A stretch of 39,414 nt of DNA, from NCBI GenBank assembly GCA_964448115.1, contig CAYUVA010000043.1, forward strand, positions 1 to 39,414, in the 5' to 3' direction. Positions 1 through 8,095 of this stretch are shown one piece after another (position 1 is the stretch's first letter; each line of letters begins with the position of its first letter). The notes below the pieces were generated by a model that did not search any database, was not told the DNA's origin, and saw nothing but the letters and a program-made list of their open reading frames with translations. The DNA is from CAYUVA01 sp964448115 [NCBI: uncultured bacterium] (GTDB lineage Bacteria > CAYUVA01). The position numbers were made by a program, and so were the translations under genes.

Positions 1-1709
1 TCCTGCCTGCGCTTTTTCTCCTCGAGTTCCCTGCGCTTTTTCTCCTCGACAAGAGACTTTTGCTGCAAATTATTGAGTTTCATTAGCGCAATGTCGATGT
101 ATTTCTGTGTCTTGCAGCTATCGAGGAAACGATTCCACTCCTCGATGGTATCTATCTTCAGAGCCTCCTGGAATTGTGCGTAATCGCGCTCTTCCTGCTC
201 CTTTTGTCTTTTTCTTTGTTCCTCAAGCTCGCGCTCCTTGAGCATCCTTTCCTGTCGTTCGAGGATATCGATCTGCTTCTTAGCATAGTTTTTATTATCT
301 TCGCTGATACTTTTTGTGATGAAATCCTTCCAGTTCTCAATTGTGTTTATCTGCCTGGCAAGGGCAAAGAGCTTATCCTCCAGTTCTTGCTGCTCCTTTT
401 GGCGACGGATTCTTTCCGCCTCTTTTTGTTTAGCCTCCTCTTGTTTTCTCTTCTCAAGCTCCATCTTTTCGATGGTCTCCTGGAAGTCGATTCTTTTAAT
501 CTCCTCTTTAGCTTGTCTGCAATACTCGCTATCTGGGAATCGTAGGCAGAACTGCTCCAGAGCCTGCCTGGTACCGATATTCATTGCCTTATTGAATGCT
601 TGCTCATCGGGTGGTGGCTTCGGCTTTTCAACGAGTCCAGGTACAGCTTTCTCTGGTTGTTGTTCGGTTGGTTGTCTTTGTTTTTTGTTTCTTTGCAGCA
701 GAATGGTTGTGCCGATGAGGAGCAAAATAACTACAACTCCGGCTGGTATTGCCCAATCTGGCAGAGCATTCGGCAGTCTGAAATGTGTTGCAGATGGAGC
801 ATCGGTGGTCAGCATTCGCCTGATGCCTGCATCTGCGACTCCCTTTGCCAGGACATAGATGGAGGCGCCGGTGCCTTCTTCGAGGGTCCAGGGGTCTTGG
901 TTGTATTCGCTACCGATCTCCTTTTTAAGCGCAGCGGGGACATTTTCCTGCAAGTATGCCTTGAGGCTTCCGATGGTGATGTTCCCCTTGTTATCGACTG
1001 CCTCGCCGAGTAATCCCTTGATCAGGTAATACGAAAAAAGCCCCTGGTTCTTGCCTGGATACTCGAAGGCTCTTTGATTTGCGGCGCAAGAGAATAGTGT
1101 TACATGGAATGCAGGCACTCCGCCGGGGCTAGGTGGTATCTCGCGCTGGAATGCTTCGGCGAAACTGCGAGCCATGAGGTTCGGCTTGCCTCCACGCTGA
1201 GCATCCGGGTCATCTCGGCAGGCGTCTATTATCATCAGGCTCTTGGGCGCCTTGATGCGGTTAATGTAGTAGTGCAGTTCATCCACTGACAGTGATGTTC
1301 GCACCGTAGTCTCGTGGTCGGTGATGTCCGTCTCGTAGGTGAGAAGGTATTGCTTGCCCTCTTTTTCGATGCCGTGCCCGGCGAAGTAGAAAATGAAGAA
1401 GTCATCCTCGTCAGCAACATTCTCCAGCCATTTGAGGTACTTTATTATCCTTCCGCTGTATGGCTTGAAGTCATCGATCTGGTCGCTGGTAAGTATCTGC
1501 ATATTCTTAGGTTCAAAGTCAGCGTGTTTAGACAGAACTTCGCTGAACCTCCTAACATCGTTTACTGCACCCTCAAGCTCTTTGATGCGCGAGGAGCTAT
1601 ACTTGTCCATGCCGATGAGCAGGGCATAGCGGGTCTCCTCGGCGAATGATGGGCAGGCGAAGGCTGCCGAGAGAATGACTGCGGTTAATATGAGTGTGTA
1701 TTGTCTCAT
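1..1709 (-). CDS. Caspase-like (peptidase C14) membrane-anchored protein, partial
   Basis: Reading from the ATG at 1709 the frame stays open to the window edge, so the C-terminus is missing (569 codons seen). An AGGAG lies 8 nt before the ATG. Residues 1-22 form a signal peptide ending in PSFA. Residues about 25-290 are a caspase-fold domain: the strand RYALLIGMDKY, the catalytic His in YFAGHG (H112) and the catalytic Cys in IDACRDD (C164). A single transmembrane helix follows at about 319-338 (VVVILLLIGTTILL), then a proline-rich linker and a long Lys/Glu/Gln-rich coiled coil with repeated EEKKRR blocks near the window start. If the signal peptide is used, the protease domain faces the periplasm and the coiled coil the cytoplasm. 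This is the bacterial caspase/orthocaspase family, probably Arg/Lys-specific. Substrate and partners are unknown, and no toxin, immunity or sensor gene lies on the visible side. Confidence 0.85.
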   Translation of the reverse strand, partial: MRQYTLILTAVILSAAFACPSFAEETRYALLIGMDKYSSSRIKELEGAVNDVRRFSEVLSKHADFEPKNMQILTSDQIDDFKPYSGRIIKYLKWLENVADEDDFFIFYFAGHGIEKEGKQYLLTYETDITDHETTVRTSLSVDELHYYINRIKAPKSLMIIDACRDDPDAQRGGKPNLMARSFAEAFQREIPPSPGGVPAFHVTLFSCAANQRAFEYPGKNQGLFSYYLIKGLLGEAVDNKGNITIGSLKAYLQENVPAALKKEIGSEYNQDPWTLEEGTGASIYVLAKGVADAGIRRMLTTDAPSATHFRLPNALPDWAIPAGVVVILLLIGTTILLQRNKKQRQPTEQQPEKAVPGLVEKPKPPPDEQAFNKAMNIGTRQALEQFCLRFPDSEYCRQAKEEIKRIDFQETIEKMELEKRKQEEAKQKEAERIRRQKEQQELEDKLFALARQINTIENWKDFITKSISEDNKNYAKKQIDILERQERMLKERELEEQRKRQKEQEERDYAQFQEALKIDTIEEWNRFLDSCKTQKYIDIALMKLNNLQQKSLVEEKKRRELEEKKRRQ

Positions 1710-2028
1710 GATCCGTGCTCCTGGTTGTTCCTCTTATTAAGATCGTATTGTATTATTATTGTATAAATTTTTTGTGATTATTTCAATTCCTTTTTTTATC
1801 CCAAAAGGAAGGTTATGATTGAGTAGGGGTGAGTCTTGAGATTTGAGGGAAGCAGGAAAAGACCCTCTGGAGAGAGGTGTCTGCAAGTCCCGCTGTCCAG
1901 GACAGCCCATCGACCTCTGAGGAGGTCTTGAGGAGACTAGAGTTTAATATTCGCCCATTCAGGGTTGTTTCCTTTTAATCCTCCCGTGAAGTGTTAAAAA
2001 CAAAGGTGGGGGCTGCGATCGGTGAGGG
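1710..2028. other. Intergenic gap with two short palindromes
   Basis: I see no gene here. The first part is the AT-rich promoter side of the caspase-like gene. CTGTCC-A-GGACAG (1893-1905) and GACCTC-TGAG-GAGGTC (1912-1927) are two adjacent perfect inverted repeats. Neither is followed by a T-run, so they are not typical intrinsic terminators for the GT4 gene ending at 2029 on the minus strand. The decamer CGACCTCTGA (1911-1920) recurs at 3316-3325 on the other side of the GT4 gene. Confidence 0.5.
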
Positions 2029-3159
2029 TCAATCAGGTGCCTGTTTATACAGATTTATCGTCTCGGTCGCTACTTTTTCCCATGAGAACATAGCTGCGCG
2101 TTGCAATCCTTTGTGCGAGTAATCCTCATGTAGGCAATCATCCTTGGTAAGCGCAAGCATCGCCTGTGCGAAACCATTATAATCTGTCGCCTCGATCATC
2201 ATGCCCGCATCGCCGACCACTTCCGGCAAGGAGGCTGCATTTGATGCGATTACTGGCGTGCCACAAGCCATGGCTTCCAGTACCGGCAACCCGAAGCCCT
2301 CGTATAATGACGGAAAGATCAAGACCCGAGCTGCTGAATAGAGCATGGCGAGATCATTCTCATCTATAGGACCGATAAACAACACCCGCTCTGCTATGTT
2401 TAGCTTCTTCGCCAGTTCGATCAGTGAGCCAGCACTGACATTCTTCAAGCCAGCAATAACCAAGGGAAGCGGATCGCCAATCATAAGGGTGTATCTTTGA
2501 TAGGCTTGTAGCATCCCCTTTGGATTCTTGTAGCGCTTGGTGCTGCCCAGGTAAAGCATGTAGTTTTTCGGCAGCTTGTATCGGTTATAAAAATCGTTAG
2601 GTATGCTCTCTTTAGCGATTGGCTTGAAGTTATCCGCTGCTGCCTCGTGGATAACCGTGATTTTTTCAGCGCTAGCGGGAAATCTTCTAATGATATCATT
2701 GCGAGTATTATTGCTTACCGCAACTATCGCCCTGGATTTGGTTATACTGAGCGGCACAAGGTATCTGAAGTAGGTGCGCAGCTTAACTCGATTGAGAAAG
2801 TTATGGTGTGAGAAGGCATCGCTGTAGTCGAGATCCATCATATCATGCACGGTTACAACCAATGGAATGCGTTTAACTGGCGGTGCAGCCTGGAAGAGCG
2901 AATGGAAAAGCTGCGGTTTGATTGCCCTCACTATGCTAGGAATACGAGTGATTGTTCCAACAGATAGCAGCGGGTACTCGACAGGATAGGGCTGGGGGAT
3001 AATGCTGCGTGTTTGCCTGTCGAGACGCTGGTCAACAAGCGTTATAATATCCAACTGCTTTGCCAACCGCACCATTGCCTTGAGCAGATTGAGCCCATAC
3101 CGTCCCAGACCGGGATAGATCCCGATGGCTCTCGCATCAATGCAGATTCTGATAGTCAT
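2029..3159 (-). CDS. Glycosyltransferase family 4 (GT-B)
   Basis: 376 residues, the normal length for a GT4 enzyme with two Rossmann domains. The N-terminal domain has the glycine-rich acceptor loop ([13 protein letters not shown], residues about 17-29). The C-terminal domain has the donor-binding region with [12 protein letters not shown] and the family E-x7-E pattern in [20 protein letters not shown], followed by [11 protein letters not shown]. It should move a sugar from a nucleotide-sugar donor onto a lipid-linked or saccharide acceptor at the cytoplasmic face of the inner membrane. The start is ATG, with no clear Shine-Dalgarno. It stands alone between two repeat-bearing gaps, so the context does not show which glycan it serves. 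A mannosyltransferase of LPS or capsule synthesis is a common assignment for this subgroup, but the sugar is not readable from sequence. Confidence 0.9.
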   Translation of the reverse strand: MTIRICIDARAIGIYPGLGRYGLNLLKAMVRLAKQLDIITLVDQRLDRQTRSIIPQPYPVEYPLLSVGTITRIPSIVRAIKPQLFHSLFQAAPPVKRIPLVVTVHDMMDLDYSDAFSHHNFLNRVKLRTYFRYLVPLSITKSRAIVAVSNNTRNDIIRRFPASAEKITVIHEAAADNFKPIAKESIPNDFYNRYKLPKNYMLYLGSTKRYKNPKGMLQAYQRYTLMIGDPLPLVIAGLKNVSAGSLIELAKKLNIAERVLFIGPIDENDLAMLYSAARVLIFPSLYEGFGLPVLEAMACGTPVIASNAASLPEVVGDAGMMIEATDYNGFAQAMLALTKDDCLHEDYSHKGLQRAAMFSWEKVATETINLYKQAPD

Positions 3160-3183
3160 AGAACAAATAGGTCTGAAGGTTAT

Positions 3184-3221
3184 TTAACCACCGAGGCACA
3201 AAGACACGAGGGAAACACAAG
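3184..3221 (+). repeat. CACAAAG-type dispersed repeat, copy 1
   Basis: The segment starts TTAACCACCGAGGCACAAAG and continues with a purine-rich CACGAGGGAAACACAAG. It is the same family as the copies at 19391-19430, 35614-35720 and 39244-39298, and is inverted relative to 3373-3411. A second low-complexity block made of alternating GTTTCT and CGTTTC units follows at 3231-3265. No coding function is visible. Confidence 0.7.
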
Positions 3222-3372
3222 GGATCTATCGTTTCTCGTTCCTTGTTTCTTGTTTCTCGTTTCAGATATGGCATGCCCAACCCCCAAATAAATTAAGGTG
3301 TTGAGGAGGTATGGCCGACCTCTGAAGTGGTTCAATACGCCATTATTACTCTATCACGGTAGCACGGTATCA

Positions 3373-3411
3373 CTTCTTTCTTCGTGCCTTGGTGCCTTTG
3401 TGGTTCAATAG
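3373..3411 (-). repeat. CACAAAG-type dispersed repeat, copy 2 (inverted)
   Basis: On the minus strand this reads CTATTGAACCACAAAGGCAC followed by CAAGGCACGAAGAAAGAAG, a copy of the family member at 3184-3221 in the opposite orientation. Between the two copies (3353-3373) lies a short direct repeat of CACGGTA. The 265-bp gap from 3160 to 3425 is therefore made mostly of repeats, with no gene. Confidence 0.65.
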
Positions 3412-3425
3412 CTTCGCACCTCGCG

Positions 3426-4907
3426 CTATTTTTCCCTTGCCCTTTGGACTGCCCTTTTCCATCCTTGATAAAGCTCCTCGCGTTGATTATCCGAGATGCT
3501 TGGCTTAAAGATGCGCTCCATCTTGATTGTCGCCTTGATGTCATCGCCATCCTTGAAGATGCCTTCATGCAGCCCAGCGAGGAAGGCAGCGCCCTGTGCC
3601 GTCGTCTCGATATTTAGCGGGCGCTCGACTGGTACTCCGAGGATATCAGCCTGGAACTGCATCAGGAAATTGTTCACCGCAGCTCCACCATCGACCCGAA
3701 GTGAGCTTATCTGCTCGCCGGAGTCCTTAGCCATTGCCTCGACTATATCTCTGACCTGATATGCGATGCTCTCCAGTGTAGCGCGAACCATCTGTGCACG
3801 CCCACTCCCTCTGGTTAAGCCGACCAGGACTCCCCTTGCATTCATGTCCCAATATGGTGCTCCAAGCCCGACAAATGCAGGCACCAGGTAAACGCCATCG
3901 GTCGATTCGATGCTTTGGGCAATTGATTCGGTCTCTGCTGCGCTTTTTATAATCTTCAGCGAGTCCCTCAACCATTGAACAGCAGCGCCAGCGATAAAAA
4001 CAGAGCCTTCAAGCGCATAGACCGGCATCCCCTCGCCGTCGCTCGCAAGGGTGGTTACCAAGCCATGCGCGCTCTCAACCTGTTTATTACCCGTATTTAG
4101 AAGCAAGAAGCAGCCAGTGCCGAAGGTATTCTTGGCAGTGCCCGAAGTAAAACAGCCCTGCCCGAACAGGGCTGCTTGTTGATCCCCAGCCACTCCGCAG
4201 ACAGGGACTTCATTGCCCTGAAATAGCTTTGCATTTGTGGTGCCGAAAAGGCTCTTCGAGGGCTTTACTTCAGGCAAGAGGCTGACAGGAATGTCAAGAA
4301 TCTCAAGCAGTTCATCATCCCAGCGTTTCTCATAGATGTTGTACATCAGGGTTCTGCTGGCATTGCTGTAGTCGGTTACATGTTGCCCAGTAAGATTATA
4401 TATCAGCCAGCTATCGATGGTTCCAAAGGCGAGTTTGCCCTCAAGTGCCCCTTGGCGTGCACCGGGGACATTATCGAGCAGCCATTTGAGTTTAGTACCA
4501 CTGAAGTATGCATCGATCACCAGACCTGTCTTGTGCTTGAAAAGCTCCGCATAGCCCTCTTGTTTAAGCTTTTCACACAGCGGCGCGGTGCGCCGGCACT
4601 GCCAGACTATGGCATTGTAGATCGGCTTGCCGCTGATTCGATTCCACAGAACTGTTGTCTCACGCTGATTGGTGATGCCGATGCCGGCGATATTTGATGA
4701 TGAGATGCCCGCTTTTTTCAAAGCCTGTTCGATCATAGAAGCAGTGGCGACCCAGATCTCCATCGGATCATGTTCAACCCAGCCCGGTTTGGGATAAATC
4801 TGTTTGAACTCGGTGTATGCTTGGGCGATCGCTTCGCCGTTGGCAGCATAAACGATCGCCTTGGTTCCAGTGGTTCCCTCGTCTATTGCCATCAGGTATT
4901 TATCCAT
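3426..4907 (-). CDS. glpK: Glycerol kinase
   Basis: Phosphorylates glycerol to sn-glycerol 3-phosphate with ATP in the cytoplasm, feeding phospholipid synthesis or glycolysis. At 493 residues it has the full FGGY-kinase length. The N-terminal phosphate loop is DEGTTGTKAIV (residues 9-19). Glycerol-site and family motifs follow: GITNQRETTVLW, NAIVWQCRRT, FGTIDSWLIYNLTG and GVAGDQQAALFGQ. The C-terminal ATP-side motif is LRVDGGAAVNNFLMQFQAD. I chose the ATG at 4907 because it has GGGAG 8 nt upstream and gives the usual MDKYLMAIDEGTTG start; the longer frame from 4943 adds 12 residues without homologous character. There is no glpF, glpD or glpA beside it, so it appears to be an isolated gene. 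Confidence 0.97.
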   Translation of the reverse strand: MDKYLMAIDEGTTGTKAIVYAANGEAIAQAYTEFKQIYPKPGWVEHDPMEIWVATASMIEQALKKAGISSSNIAGIGITNQRETTVLWNRISGKPIYNAIVWQCRRTAPLCEKLKQEGYAELFKHKTGLVIDAYFSGTKLKWLLDNVPGARQGALEGKLAFGTIDSWLIYNLTGQHVTDYSNASRTLMYNIYEKRWDDELLEILDIPVSLLPEVKPSKSLFGTTNAKLFQGNEVPVCGVAGDQQAALFGQGCFTSGTAKNTFGTGCFLLLNTGNKQVESAHGLVTTLASDGEGMPVYALEGSVFIAGAAVQWLRDSLKIIKSAAETESIAQSIESTDGVYLVPAFVGLGAPYWDMNARGVLVGLTRGSGRAQMVRATLESIAYQVRDIVEAMAKDSGEQISSLRVDGGAAVNNFLMQFQADILGVPVERPLNIETTAQGAAFLAGLHEGIFKDGDDIKATIKMERIFKPSISDNQREELYQGWKRAVQRAREK

Positions 4908-5129
4908 ATAATCTGCTCCCTTCCTGGTCTTCATCGATCCCAAGCCACAACTTTCAAAGAGCGCTCAACAATAAAGCGCTCCCTAACGATCACGGCTCAG
5001 ATTTCATGGGGACTCATACCTTTAATTTAAGTTAAAAGCCTTGAAGCCTGGGCTACACTCCTTCCCTTATCAATGGTAAAGCTAAAGTTGGAGCCATAAC
5101 TTCATAAACCCATTTAACCAAAGGACAAA

Positions 5130-5330
5130 ATGAAGATCTACATCAGCCTTGACATAAGTAAAGGCTATGCAGATGCTGTCGCTCTTGACAAAGATACCAA
5201 GCCTTGCGGCTTTATTAAGCATTCTACCCATAATCCTGACCGATATCAAGAGATGCCCCAATGGATGGCTCTTATAGCAAATGGTGTTAAAAGCCATCAT
5301 AATGTAGGGACAGGGCTTTCCCCCGCCCTT
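5130..5330 (+). pseudogene. IS110-family transposase remnant (N-terminus)
   Basis: An ATG preceded by AAAGGA opens a frame beginning MKIYISLDISKGYADAVALD. This is the hallmark start of IS110-type DEDD transposases, with the first catalytic Asp in LDISK. Similarity seems to fade after about 60 residues, and the frame then runs to 5525 through sequence that does not look like the rest of an IS110 transposase (usually 300-400 residues, with a C-terminal transposase domain). I see no intact partner domain, so I read it as a decayed fragment. The rest of the gap (4908-5129 and 5331-5573) holds no gene I can support. A second open frame near 5345-5522 has no recognisable family. Confidence 0.5.
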
Positions 5331-5573
5331 TATTTAGGGAAACCACAATCCCAACCAACTCGGGACCACAGAAAAACATTGATAACATACATCGCTATAA
5401 TAGCCCTGCGGTTTCGCGTGAGATTCTTTCTTTGTATCTTGCACTATGGCTATGGATCATTTTCTATCATCCACAGGCTCTTGAAATTTCACACATTGTT
5501 TGGTAACTTCTGGTTGCTTTACTGATTGTAGCTCAAGCACCGATTCAAGTATTCACGGCAAAGGAAAGGCTCT

Positions 5574-6782
5574 ATGAGAAAAGTCGCTATCACATCAGTC
5601 GGGATCACAGAGTTCACCATGCGACACAACACCATGACCCACCAGGAGCTTGGCATCTGCGCTATTGCAGACGCTCTCCATTCATGCGAGCTGAAAGCCC
5701 AACAGATCGATGCGGTAATAATCTGTACGCCCCGGGAAATAACTGCCAGTCATTCTATCATTCCAGAGATGATCAAGGAGAACCTCGGAATAGAGAAAAC
5801 AAGGCTATTCAAGATGGGAGGAGATACAGCAGGGGGGCTGATCGCCGTCGTGCTTGCCTGGCAACTCATCGCTAATGGAGTCTTCCAAAATATCCTCGTT
5901 TGCGGACTGGAGAAGTTTTCGCCTCTGCTGGAGCAGGGAACCGATCCTAAATCGATCATCCCACGCGTCTTCGAGGGCTATACCAACAGCTTCTTCGAGA
6001 CCGATAGCCAAAGTGGGATTATTAAGTTCTACGGCGCTTTAGCCCAGAGATTCCTTGAGCGATTCGCAGATGAATTCAGCGAGCAGGATCTCCACCGGGT
6101 AGCAATTAAGAACCGGGATCATGCGCGGCGCAATCCCAAGGCTGCGCTTCCTATGGAGCTTTCCGTGGACGATTGGAGTCAGATGGAACCTATAGTCCCC
6201 CCACTCTATTCCCTCGATTGCCCTCCACTAGCTGATGCAGGGGCTGCGCTGCTTCTGAGTTCCGAAAAGCTCGCTTATGATGCGACTGACCACCCGGTAT
6301 GGATAATCGGCGCCGGCAGCGCTGATAACAAGATCGGATTGGGCGACAAGTTCGAGCAACAGGAATCTCTAATCTTCTTCCCGGCGACAAGAGAAGCCTT
6401 GCTCCAGGCTCTCGAAGGGTGCGATATGAAGATCGATGACCTGAGGGATGAATTACAGGTGATCGAGCTTGCCGATCAATATGGTATTGCTGAGATCGCT
6501 GCCTACTACGACCTTGGCTTGTGCAAACAGGGCGAACAGGGCAAGATGCTTGGCGAAGGTATCACAGCCCTCAGCGGGAAACTGCCGGTAAATACCAGCG
6601 GCGGATTAACCGGCATGGGCTATGCAGGAGCTGCCACCTCGCTTGCCCAAACCGCCGAGATATTCTGCCAGCTAAGGGAGGAGTGCGAAAAACGACAGGT
6701 CTATGGAGCTAAACGAGGGCTGGTGCACGCGCTCGATCTCAGCGGTTGCCTGGCTGCGGTTCTTATATTACAAAGAGGATAG
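5574..6782 (+). CDS. Thiolase-fold protein of the SCP2/Ltp type, usual catalytic residues replaced
   Basis: 402 residues with the two-half thiolase fold: start RKVAITSVGITEF, mid-protein AIKNRDHARRNPKA, late TSGGLTGMGYAGAATS. The classical nucleophilic Cys segment (CASGxxA) is replaced by GGDTAGGLIAV at about residues 82-92, with Thr or Asp where Cys is expected. The usual GHPxGATG is replaced by GYAGAATS, so His becomes Tyr. The C-terminal Cys-Gly loop reads DLSGCLAAV. A normal Claisen-condensing thiolase mechanism is therefore unlikely. Bacterial Ltp2-type steroid aldolases are thiolase-fold enzymes with a reshaped active site that work with a DUF35 protein, and a DUF35 gene begins 2 nt downstream here. 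Possible roles are a retro-aldolase or an acyl-CoA-binding scaffold. The substrate is unknown, and no other steroid or fatty-acid gene is nearby. Confidence 0.8.
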   Translation: MRKVAITSVGITEFTMRHNTMTHQELGICAIADALHSCELKAQQIDAVIICTPREITASHSIIPEMIKENLGIEKTRLFKMGGDTAGGLIAVVLAWQLIANGVFQNILVCGLEKFSPLLEQGTDPKSIIPRVFEGYTNSFFETDSQSGIIKFYGALAQRFLERFADEFSEQDLHRVAIKNRDHARRNPKAALPMELSVDDWSQMEPIVPPLYSLDCPPLADAGAALLLSSEKLAYDATDHPVWIIGAGSADNKIGLGDKFEQQESLIFFPATREALLQALEGCDMKIDDLRDELQVIELADQYGIAEIAAYYDLGLCKQGEQGKMLGEGITALSGKLPVNTSGGLTGMGYAGAATSLAQTAEIFCQLREECEKRQVYGAKRGLVHALDLSGCLAAVLILQRG

Positions 6783-6784
6783 AT

Positions 6785-8002
6785 ATGAAACGGTTAAGCT
6801 CTAAGAAACTTGATCCCCAGCAGATGCATCGCATCGATAGATCCTTTATGGTCAAGGGCATTTATAGCATGGGGAGCCAAAGCCCGTTTTTCCAGTATTT
6901 GGCAGAGAAACACCTGGCTGCCAGCCACTGTCCTGACTGCGACCAGGTCATCTTTCCGCCCAAGGCTTACTGCCCCAAGTGCTTAACCCTTACCGAGTGG
7001 GTTGAGATAGAAGGCAAAGGAGAACTATTTGCTGTAATCAGCCTGATAGATGCACATATTGAGCCTAACCATGATCAGCGCTTCGAGGTCTTCGTATCAC
7101 TGACCGAATGCCAGGCGATCATCAGGACTACCATAGCACAGGTGATGCCGGAGGACCTGGTCATCGGGTTGCCGGTGGTGGCGGTCTTTGCTGATCAGCC
7201 CCTAGGGGTATTCGATGACCTGTATTTCGTGCCCGCACAGCCTACTGCACAAAGAAGATACCGCGGTGAAAAGATAATAGAAGAGGTTGCTGCCACTATC
7301 CCCGAAGTTGGGGATGAATCCAAGCCTGGATCGGCAGACCAAGCTGAGGAGGAGGCATTCGAAACCGCCCCGGTTACAGGCGAAACCAGAGAACATGCCG
7401 AGGAGGCAGAAAAGGATATCCATCCACAGATCGCTGATGAGCAGATGGAAATGCAGGATACTATTGAAGAACAGCAGGATGAGAGCGAGCAATCCGAGGT
7501 AGTTGCCACCCCTGAACAGCCTGCTCAACAAGAAGATTTATACAAACCAGAAGAGGAATATACCGCCCAGGCTTATGAATACGAACCAGGTGAGCCAGTC
7601 GATGGTACCGAGTTGATTAAGGTAGAAAAGACCAGTTCCGAAGAACCTTTTTCCGAAGAGGAACAGCTCGAACCGGTTACCGACCAAGACCAGAAGGAAA
7701 GGGAGATTCCCGATAAAGATGCCGATAAAGATGATGATATTCTACTTGAGGAACTTGATGAGGGGATGGTCGCTGAGATCACTGATATCAAGTTCGACTT
7801 CGAGGAGGACGCCGAGGATTACGATGATTACGAGGAATCGCTGAGCGCCGGTGAGCTGCAGCTCGATGAGGTAGAGATACTCTTCGAGGATGATTCCTCG
7901 GATGAAGAATTCGACCTCGATGATGAACCGGAGAGCAAAAAGGCTAAAGAACCAAAGAAGAACAAGAAAAATAAGCATAGGCAAGATAAAGAAGAGGACT
8001 GA
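6785..8002 (+). CDS. DUF35 OB-fold/zinc-ribbon protein with long acidic tail
   Basis: 405 residues. I start at the ATG 2 nt after the thiolase-fold stop, with GAGG upstream; a longer frame from 6746 lies inside that gene. Residues about 30-155 match the DUF35 acyl-CoA-associated layout: an N-terminal helix, a zinc ribbon with CPDC (C49, C52) and CPKC (C63, C66), and an OB fold from about 75 to 150. DUF35 proteins bind thiolase-fold partners and channel acyl-CoA substrates, so the two genes probably encode one complex. Residues about 160-385 are a low-complexity, Glu/Asp-rich, probably disordered tail. It ends in a Lys-rich patch (KKAKEPKKNKKNKHR) and then DKEED. Ordinary DUF35 proteins are about 130-150 residues long, so the tail is exceptional. 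It could bind cations or a basic partner, or keep the complex soluble. Confidence 0.85.
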   Translation: MKRLSSKKLDPQQMHRIDRSFMVKGIYSMGSQSPFFQYLAEKHLAASHCPDCDQVIFPPKAYCPKCLTLTEWVEIEGKGELFAVISLIDAHIEPNHDQRFEVFVSLTECQAIIRTTIAQVMPEDLVIGLPVVAVFADQPLGVFDDLYFVPAQPTAQRRYRGEKIIEEVAATIPEVGDESKPGSADQAEEEAFETAPVTGETREHAEEAEKDIHPQIADEQMEMQDTIEEQQDESEQSEVVATPEQPAQQEDLYKPEEEYTAQAYEYEPGEPVDGTELIKVEKTSSEEPFSEEEQLEPVTDQDQKEREIPDKDADKDDDILLEELDEGMVAEITDIKFDFEEDAEDYDDYEESLSAGELQLDEVEILFEDDSSDEEFDLDDEPESKKAKEPKKNKKNKHRQDKEED

Positions 8003-8095
8003 TACCCTACACTTGCAGGCTGGCAGCTTACCATCGGCACCGGTCATTATTTCATGAAACTTAAAAAAGCTAAGGGAGGAACCTTCGACTGAACA

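Noticed and set aside
174-1649. Several plus-strand frames of 61-180 codons.
   Set aside because: They are shadows of the minus-strand caspase-like gene, which runs off the window edge and has clear catalytic motifs.
1893-1927. Twin hairpins downstream of the GT4 gene considered as a transcription terminator.
   Set aside because: Neither has a U-tract on the minus strand, and they lie 100-135 bp past the stop.
4908-4943. A longer glycerol kinase start adding 12 residues.
   Set aside because: The ATG at 4907 has GGGAG at the right spacing and gives the standard family N-terminus.
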